In this document: in pieces, positions 5,850 to 11,013 of the stretch
How the letters are laid out: each line of letters opens with the position of its first letter
Numbering within the stretch: the first letter of the stretch is position 1
Origin: Brachybacterium sp.
Lineage (GTDB): Bacteria > Actinomycetota > Actinomycetes > Actinomycetales > Dermabacteraceae
Assembly (NCBI GenBank): GCA_030451965.1
Contig: JAKDNE010000076.1
Location: forward strand, 1 to 11,013
Direction: 5' to 3'
DNA: 11,013 nt
Made by a program: the position numbers and the translations under genes
Notes under the pieces: model-generated
What the model saw: the letters and a program-made list of their open reading frames with translations, nothing else
Databases searched by the model: none
What the model was told of the DNA's origin: nothing

Positions 5850-6917
5850 ATGACAGATCAGCCGCAGCCCGACGCCCACACCGGGGCACCGGGGCCCGCG
5901 CCCCGCGCGCCCCGCCGCGGCCTGGATCGCACCGGTCCCTTCGCCCTCGGCGACAAGGTCCAGCTCGCCGACGCCAAGAACCGCCTGCACACGATCACCC
6001 TCAGGCCCGGCGGCGAGTTCCACTCGCACCGCGGGGTGCTGCGCCACGACCAGCTGATCGGTGCCGAGGACGGAGTGGTGGTCGAGAACTCCCACGGCAT
6101 CGTCTACCAGGCGCTGCGGCCGCTCTACGCCGACTTTATGCTGTCGATGCCGCGCGGCGCCGCGATCATCTACCCGAAGGATTCCGCACAGATCCTGATG
6201 TGGGGCGATATCTTCCCCGGGGCCCGCGTGCTCGAGGCCGGCGTCGGCTCCGGCGGTCTGACCACCGCGCTGCTGCGCGCCGTCGGGCCCGAGGGCTCGG
6301 TGCACTCCATCGAGCGGCGCGAGGACTTCGCCGAGGTGGCCCGCGAGAACGTCGAGACCTTCTTCGGCGGCCCGAACCCCTCGTGGGAGCTGTCCGTCGG
6401 AGACTTCCAGGATCTCGCCCCGACGCTGTCGCCCGAGGAGCCCGCCGTGGACCGCGTGGTGCTGGACATGCTCGCCCCCTGGGAGTGCGTGGACGCCGCC
6501 GCGGAGGTGCTGGTCTCCGGCGGGGTGTATCTGGCGTACGTCGCGACCGTCACCCAGCTCTCGCGGACGGCCGAGGCACTGCGCGATCATGGTGAGTTCA
6601 CCGAGCCCTACGCCTGGGAGTCCTTCGTGCGTCCCTGGCATCTCGAGGGCCTCGCAGTCCGTCCCGAGCACCGCATGAATGCGCACACCGGATTCCTGCT
6701 CACGGCCCGCCGCACCGCCCACGGCACGCAGGCGCTGCGTCGCGCCACCCGGCCGGCGCCCGGCTCCCGCCTCGAGGAGGAGCTGAGCCATCCCGACAAC
6801 GATGGCTTCGGCGGCTCCGAGGGCGAATGGAGCGCACAGGACGTGGGTGAGCGGGGCGTGGCCCCGCGCAAGCTGAAGCGGGCGCTGCGCGATATCCGTC
6901 AGGGCCGAGATCGCTGA
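5850..6917 (+). CDS. trmI: tRNA (adenine-58-N1)-methyltransferase
   Basis: 355 residues from ATG 5850. The enzyme uses S-adenosylmethionine to make m1A58 in the T-loop of tRNAs, usually as a tetramer. Visible features are an N-terminal beta-rich part (LGDKVQLADAKNRLHTITL), the substrate-loop region PRGAAIIYPKDSAQILMWGD, the SAM-binding motif VLEAGVGSGGLT (127-138), the acidic residue of the next strand in HSIERRED, and motif IV LDMLAPWE (205-212). The core ends with the conserved HRMNAHTGFLLTARR. Mycobacterial TrmI is about 280 residues; the surplus here is a Pro/Ala-rich N-terminal stretch of ~30 residues and a hydrophilic C-terminal tail of ~45 residues ending in basic residues. It precedes arc by 28 bases, and trmI next to the Pup genes is conserved in actinobacteria without a known functional reason. 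Confidence 0.95.
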   Translation: MTDQPQPDAHTGAPGPAPRAPRRGLDRTGPFALGDKVQLADAKNRLHTITLRPGGEFHSHRGVLRHDQLIGAEDGVVVENSHGIVYQALRPLYADFMLSMPRGAAIIYPKDSAQILMWGDIFPGARVLEAGVGSGGLTTALLRAVGPEGSVHSIERREDFAEVARENVETFFGGPNPSWELSVGDFQDLAPTLSPEEPAVDRVVLDMLAPWECVDAAAEVLVSGGVYLAYVATVTQLSRTAEALRDHGEFTEPYAWESFVRPWHLEGLAVRPEHRMNAHTGFLLTARRTAHGTQALRRATRPAPGSRLEEELSHPDNDGFGGSEGEWSAQDVGERGVAPRKLKRALRDIRQGRDR

Positions 6918-6945
6918 TCGCGGCCGGGAAGGAGAGGGCACGAGG

Positions 6946-8526
6946 ATGAAGACCTACGCCGAGATGACCGCGGAGCTCGAGCAGCTCGCGGACCACAATG
7001 ACCGCCTGACCACGGGGCTGCGCTCCGCCCGGACACAGATCGTCGAGCTCAAGAACGATCTCGAGCGGGTCGGCGATCCGCCGAACTCGTACGCGACCTT
7101 CCTGCGCCGCTGCGAGGGCACCACCATCGACGTGCTCCACCACGGGCGCCGTCTGCGGGTGGCGACCTCCGCCTCCCTGGACCTGGACGCACTGACCCCG
7201 GGCGCCGAGCTGCGTCTGAACGAGGCCCTGGCCGCTGTGGAAGCCGTGGCCCCGAGCGATGCCGGCAACGTGGTGCCCGTGGTCGAGGAGCTGGCTGACT
7301 CCCGCATGCTGGTGGCCGTCGCCCCCGACGACACCCGCGTGCTGCGTCGCGCCGGCACCCTCACCGACGAGCAGCTCCACCCCGGCGATCACGTGCTGGT
7401 GGATCTCAAGTCCCAGCTGGTGCTCGAGCGCATCGACCGCGCCGAGATCACCGACCTGGTCCTGGAACAGGTCCCCGAGGTCTCCTTCGACCAGATCGGC
7501 GGGTTGGGAGAGCAGATCGAGGCGATCCGCGACGCCGTCGAGCTGCCGTTCCTGCAGCAGGACCTCTACCGCACCTACGGCCTGCGCCCGCCGCAGGGCG
7601 TGCTGCTGTACGGCCCGCCCGGCTGCGGCAAGACCATGATCGCCAAAGCTGTCGCTCATGAGCTCGTCCTGCGCAGCGCCGAGGTGCGCGGCGTGAGCGT
7701 CGCCGAGGCACTGGAGAACTCCGCCTTCCTCAACGTCAAGGGTCCCGAACTGCTGAACAAGTACGTCGGCGAGACCGAGCGATCGATCCGCCTGGTCTTC
7801 GAGCGTGCCCGGGAGAAGGCCGCGGCCGACCACCCGGTGGTGATCTTCTTCGACGAGATGGAGGCGCTGTTCCGTACCCGCGGCACCGGGATGTCCAGCG
7901 ATGTCGAGACCACGATCGTGCCCCAGCTGCTCGCCGAGATCGACGGTGTGGAGGGGCTGGACAACGTCATCGTCATCGGTGCCTCCAACCGGGAGGACAT
8001 GATCGACCCCGCCATCCTGCGGCCGGGCCGGCTCGACGTGAAGATCCGGGTGCGCCGCCCCAACGCCCGTGCCGGTCGGGAGATCCTCAGCCTGTACCTC
8101 GACGACGCCGTCCCGGTGCGCGAGGACCGCGAGCAGCTGCTGGACCTCGCCGCCCGCGAGATCTACGACGAGGGTCCGGCCTCGTCCTTCGTGCGGGTCG
8201 AGTACTCCGACGGCGGGCAGGACACCCTCCACTTCCGCGACTTCGTCTCCGGCGCCACCCTGCGCAACATCGTGGACCGGGCGAAGAAGATGGCGGTGAA
8301 GGATCAGCTGGCCACCGGTGATGTCGGCGTGGGTTCCCAGCACCTGCACGAGGCGATCACCGCGGAGTTCGTCGAGAACGAGGACATGCCCTCGGCCGCG
8401 CATCCTGAGGACTGGGCCCGGGTGACCGGGCTTCCCGGAGGCGGGAGGCGCCGCGTGGAGGCGATCGTGCCGCTGCAGGGGCGCACCCGCAGCACCGCCG
8501 CCGACGAGGAGGAGGTCACGGCATGA
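6946..8526 (+). CDS. arc: Proteasome-type AAA ATPase ARC (Mpa family)
   Basis: 526 residues. It is a hexameric AAA ATPase of the ARC/Mpa family, which binds Pup-tagged proteins and unfolds them. In order: a short N-terminal coiled coil (residues ~5-45), two OB-type domains (~50-165), then the AAA module with Walker A GPPGCGKT (223-230), pore loop KYVG (272-275), Walker B VIFFDE (D303, E304), GASNRED, and RPGRLDVKIRV carrying the arginine finger. The family-specific C-terminal part (FRDFVSGATLRNIVDRAKK, ENEDMPSAAHPEDWARVTG) is present. M. tuberculosis Mpa is 609 residues and ends in GQYL, which docks on the 20S proteasome; this protein ends in DEEEVTA with no such motif and lacks roughly the first 50 residues of Mpa. 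AAGGAG lies at 6929-6934 before ATG 6946. The stop overlaps the dop start by four bases. Confidence 0.96.
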   Translation: MKTYAEMTAELEQLADHNDRLTTGLRSARTQIVELKNDLERVGDPPNSYATFLRRCEGTTIDVLHHGRRLRVATSASLDLDALTPGAELRLNEALAAVEAVAPSDAGNVVPVVEELADSRMLVAVAPDDTRVLRRAGTLTDEQLHPGDHVLVDLKSQLVLERIDRAEITDLVLEQVPEVSFDQIGGLGEQIEAIRDAVELPFLQQDLYRTYGLRPPQGVLLYGPPGCGKTMIAKAVAHELVLRSAEVRGVSVAEALENSAFLNVKGPELLNKYVGETERSIRLVFERAREKAAADHPVVIFFDEMEALFRTRGTGMSSDVETTIVPQLLAEIDGVEGLDNVIVIGASNREDMIDPAILRPGRLDVKIRVRRPNARAGREILSLYLDDAVPVREDREQLLDLAAREIYDEGPASSFVRVEYSDGGQDTLHFRDFVSGATLRNIVDRAKKMAVKDQLATGDVGVGSQHLHEAITAEFVENEDMPSAAHPEDWARVTGLPGGGRRRVEAIVPLQGRTRSTAADEEEVTA

Positions 8527-10208
8527 CCCGCCTGCCCGAGGACGCCGCACCCGCGCTGACCACCGAGCGGGTGATGGGGATCGAGACCGAGTTCGGGGTG
8601 GTCCACGCCGATCTCGAGGACCGCGCCCGCTCCGGCGCAGGCAGCTCGATCCTGCTCTCCCACCTGGTGGTGGGTGCCTACGCCCTGCTCGACCCGCTCG
8701 AGGGGGAGCGAGGACGCCGCGTGCGCTGGGACTACGGCGACGAGACCCCGCTGCGGGACGCCCGCGGGTTCGAACTGCAGCGCGCCGCCGCCCACCCCAG
8801 CCAGCTCACCGACGAGGTGCGCGACGCCCATGTGCCCAGCGTCGAGATGGACACCCCGCTGGCCGGGCCCGAGATCGCCCCCGACGGGGACGACGCCGAG
8901 GTGCTCGCCTGGGCCACCCAGCGCTCGATCGGCAACGCGGTGCTGCGCAACGGTGCCCGCTGGTACGTCGACCACGCGCACCCCGAGTACTCCGCGCCCG
9001 AGGTGCTGCGGGCCCGCGAGGCGGTGGTCACCGACCGCGCCGGGGAGGAGATCGCCCGGCGGGCGATGGCGATCCTCGCCGCGGCCGACGGCATCCCCGA
9101 GGTCGCCCTGTACAAGAACAACACCGACGGCAAGGGCGCCTCCTACGGCACCCACGAGAACTACCTCGTGGACCGCGCGGTGCCCTTCGAGCGTGTGGTC
9201 ACGGCGCTGCTGCCGTTCCTGGCGTCCCGGCAGGTGCTGGTGGGCGCGGGCCGAGTGGGGCTCGGCACTCGCGGCGAGCGGCCCGGCTTCCAGCTCTCCT
9301 CCCGCGCTGACTTCATGGAGGCCGAGGTGGGTCTGGAGACCACCTTGAACCGGCCGATCGTCAACACTCGCGACGAGCCGCACTCGGACCCCACCCGTTT
9401 CCGCCGCCTGCACCTGATCATCGGAGACGCGAACCTGCTCGAGGAGTCGACCTTCCTCAAGCTGGGCACCACGTCGCTGATGCTCGCCGCGCTCGAGGCC
9501 GAGCACCGCACCGGCACCGCGATCCTTCCGGACCTGCGGCTCGCCGACCCCGTCGCCGCGGTCCGGGCCATCAGCCACGATCCGAGCCTGGCCACCACCG
9601 TCGAACTGGTCGACGGCCGGGAGCTCACGGCGCTCGAGATCCAGCGCATCCTGCTCGACGCCGTCGCAGAGGCCTGCGACCACGCGGACGAGGAGACGGC
9701 GCAGGTGCTGCGCAGCTGGGGCGAGATCCTCGACCTGCTCGAGGAGGACCCGATGGGCGCCGCCGAGCGGGTGGAGTGGGTCGCCAAGCTCCAGCTGCTC
9801 GAACGCTACCGGGGACGCCACGGCCTGGACTGGGGCGACCCGCGCCTGCAGATGGTGGACCTGCAGTATTCCGATCTGCGGCCCGGCCGCGGCCTGTACG
9901 ACAAGCTGCGCACCGCCGGAGCGATCCCCACCCTGGTCGGCCAGGACGAGGTCGAGGCAGCCGTGCGCACGGCTCCGACCAGCACCCGTGCCCATCTGCG
10001 CGGCGGGCTGATCGCCGCGCACCACGCCCAGGTCCCGTCGGCCGGCTGGGACGCGATCACCCTGGCCGGTCCCACCGGCGGGCACCGGCTGCGCCTGGCC
10101 GACCCGCGCCTGGGCTCCGCCGACTGGTGCGCCGAGCACGGCATCGATCCGGCCGACGACCCAGAGACGATCCTGGACGCACTGCGTCGAGCCGTCGGCC
10201 ACAGCTGA
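8523..10208 (+). CDS. dop: Depupylase / Pup deamidase
   Basis: 561 residues. Dop converts the C-terminal Gln of Pup to Glu and also removes Pup from substrates; it shares the carboxylate-amine ligase (glutamine synthetase-like) fold with PafA. Visible features are GIETEFG (19-25, ATP/Mg ligands), RWDYGDETPLRDARGFEL (from W69), the catalytic-Asp motif YVDHAHPEYSAPE (D150), YKNNTDGKGASYGTHENYL, RPGFQLSSRADF, NTRDEPH and LVDLQYSD. Compared with the M. tuberculosis protein as I recall it (catalytic Asp near residue 95), there are about 13 extra N-terminal residues and about 34 extra in the Dop-loop region between GFEL and the catalytic motif. ATG 8523 overlaps the arc stop as ATGA with GAGGAGG upstream, implying coupled translation; the alternative ATG 8574 has no such site. 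Confidence 0.96.
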   Translation: MTRLPEDAAPALTTERVMGIETEFGVVHADLEDRARSGAGSSILLSHLVVGAYALLDPLEGERGRRVRWDYGDETPLRDARGFELQRAAAHPSQLTDEVRDAHVPSVEMDTPLAGPEIAPDGDDAEVLAWATQRSIGNAVLRNGARWYVDHAHPEYSAPEVLRAREAVVTDRAGEEIARRAMAILAAADGIPEVALYKNNTDGKGASYGTHENYLVDRAVPFERVVTALLPFLASRQVLVGAGRVGLGTRGERPGFQLSSRADFMEAEVGLETTLNRPIVNTRDEPHSDPTRFRRLHLIIGDANLLEESTFLKLGTTSLMLAALEAEHRTGTAILPDLRLADPVAAVRAISHDPSLATTVELVDGRELTALEIQRILLDAVAEACDHADEETAQVLRSWGEILDLLEEDPMGAAERVEWVAKLQLLERYRGRHGLDWGDPRLQMVDLQYSDLRPGRGLYDKLRTAGAIPTLVGQDEVEAAVRTAPTSTRAHLRGGLIAAHHAQVPSAGWDAITLAGPTGGHRLRLADPRLGSADWCAEHGIDPADDPETILDALRRAVGHS

Positions 10209-10233
10209 GTCATCGAGAAACAAGGAGGACACC

Positions 10234-10425
10234 ATGTCCCAGCAGTCCCTGAATGCCCCCGGCTCCGATGGTGAGGAGCCCGTCGACGGTACCGACCAGG
10301 TGACCGGCGGGCAGACCTTCGCCTCCGCCCAGGCGGCGGACGACCTGCTCGACGAGATCGACTCGGTGCTCGAATCCAACGCCGAGACCTTCGTGCGCTC
10401 CTTCGTGCAGAAGGGCGGCCAGTGA
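10234..10425 (+). CDS. pup: Prokaryotic ubiquitin-like protein Pup
   Basis: 63 residues, the normal length. It is an intrinsically disordered protein that becomes isopeptide-linked to lysines of target proteins. The diagnostic C-terminal half is present: ADDLLDEIDSVLESNAETFV (the helix that binds the ARC/Mpa coiled coil and PafA/Dop), then RSFVQKGGQ. It ends in Gln, so Dop must deamidate it before ligation. The N-terminal half is acidic, Gly/Ser/Gln-rich and low in complexity. The only lysine is K60, next to GGQ. AAGGAGG lies about six bases before the ATG. It follows dop by 25 bases and precedes pafA by 4; in mycobacteria prcB and prcA come directly after pup, and they are absent here. Confidence 0.98.
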   Translation: MSQQSLNAPGSDGEEPVDGTDQVTGGQTFASAQAADDLLDEIDSVLESNAETFVRSFVQKGGQ

Positions 10426-10429
10426 CCCG

Positions 10430-11013
10430 ATGAAGCGTCGCGTGGGAGGTCTGGAGACCGAATACGGGCTGGTGTGTGTACGGGCCGACGGCTCGCGGGC
10501 GCTCGAACCGGAGGCCGCGGCCCGGGAGCTGTTCCGCCCGGTGGTGGCGATGGGCCGTTCCTCGAACGTGTTCCTCCGCAACGCCGCACGCCTCTATCTC
10601 GACGTCGGCTCGCACCCCGAGTACGCCAGCGCCGAGTGCGACGACTGGTGGGAACTGGTCGCCCAGGACCGTGCCGGTGACCGGATCTTCGCGGACCTCG
10701 CGGCGCAGGCCAACCAGCGGCTCGCCGCCGACGGTCAGGACGCCCGCATCCACCTGCTGAAGAACAACGTCGATTCCGCAGGCAACGCCTTCGGCTCCCA
10801 CGAGAACTACCTGGTGGATCGTCGTGGGGAGTTCACCCGCCTGCCCCGCTACCTGCTGCCCTTCCTGGTCACCCGCCAGATCGTCACCGGCGCCGGGGGA
10901 GTGGTGCGCTCCGCGCAGGAGGACGGCAGCTTCTCCCACCGCGCCGCGGACGACCCCGACGCCGGCGCCGAGGGCACTGACGCCCAGTTCGTCTTCTCCC
11001 GCCGCAGCGACCA
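10430..11013 (+). CDS. pafA: Pup-protein ligase PafA (partial, cut by window edge)
   Basis: The first 194 codons are in the window and the frame is open to the edge. PafA phosphorylates the C-terminal Glu of deamidated Pup with ATP and transfers Pup to a substrate lysine. Visible features are RRVGGLETEYG (3-13, nucleotide/Mg ligands), MGRSSNVFLRNAARLYLDVG with catalytic D58, SHPEYASAECD, LLKNNVDSAGNAFGSHENYL, and FLVTRQIVTGAGGV. The family's typical GRSSNVFLRN and DVGSHPEYA distinguish it from Dop. After GAGGVV there is an acidic, Gly/Ala-rich stretch (EDGSFSHRAADDPDAGAEG) that appears longer than in M. tuberculosis PafA from memory. ATG 10430 is four bases after the pup stop with only a weak ribosome-binding site (AAGGG in the pup end), so translation is probably coupled to pup. 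Confidence 0.96.
   Translation, partial: MKRRVGGLETEYGLVCVRADGSRALEPEAAARELFRPVVAMGRSSNVFLRNAARLYLDVGSHPEYASAECDDWWELVAQDRAGDRIFADLAAQANQRLAADGQDARIHLLKNNVDSAGNAFGSHENYLVDRRGEFTRLPRYLLPFLVTRQIVTGAGGVVRSAQEDGSFSHRAADDPDAGAEGTDAQFVFSRRSD

Noticed and set aside
6700..8550. Leftward open frame of 616 codons opposite trmI and arc
   Set aside because: Antisense open frames are expected in GC-rich DNA with GC-biased third positions; the sense frames encode clear TrmI and ARC.
8304..10589. Leftward open frame of 761 codons opposite arc, dop and pup
   Set aside because: It covers three recognised sense genes and has low-complexity composition with no recognisable domain.

Overview
The window is a gene-dense stretch of very GC-rich chromosome from an actinobacterium. 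Three things support this: a mycothiol-pathway ligase (MshC), a complete start to a Pup-modification operon (ARC, Dop, Pup, PafA), and a DUF5703-type small protein, all of them actinobacterial hallmarks. Codon use, compact spacing and the absence of 20S proteasome genes at their usual place suggest a member of the Micrococcales, perhaps Brachybacterium or another Dermabacteraceae. The genus is an inference from memory, not shown by the sequence.

Layout. 1-949: the 3' tail of a rightward gene, then two leftward genes, a short A24 prepilin-peptidase-like membrane protease and a DUF5703 protein. 950-1115: a divergent intergenic region with a cluster of small perfect inverted repeats. 1116-3743: three rightward genes, a small protein with an extreme poly-aspartate tail, uppP (undecaprenyl-diphosphate phosphatase) and mshC. 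3801-4610: a leftward PAC2-family gene convergent with mshC. 4691-11013: rightward genes, an M50 site-2-type membrane protease, then a likely operon trmI - arc - dop - pup - pafA, with pafA cut by the window edge. No gap longer than about 170 bases lacks a gene. I saw no tRNA, rRNA, CRISPR array or mobile element.

How it works together. Dop deamidates the C-terminal Gln of Pup, PafA attaches Pup to substrate lysines, and the ARC ATPase ring engages pupylated proteins. In mycobacteria prcB-prcA lie just downstream of pup; here only 4 bases separate pup from pafA, and ARC lacks the C-terminal GQYL-type proteasome-docking motif. This looks like a proteasome-free pupylation system of the kind known from Corynebacterium and Micrococcus. 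The order uppP - mshC - PAC2 - trmI - ARC - dop - pup - pafA follows the order of these genes in the Mycobacterium tuberculosis Rv2136c-Rv2097c interval, compacted.

A recurring regulatory theme is a -10-like hexamer placed 6-7 bases before a start codon with no ribosome-binding site (mshC, PAC2 gene, trmI, acidic-tail gene). This predicts leaderless mRNAs and decides several starts. The genes themselves are mostly well-known families; the most notable points are the proteasome-less Pup locus, the shortened ARC ends, the enlarged Dop loop, a single-lysine Pup, and the poly-Asp protein.
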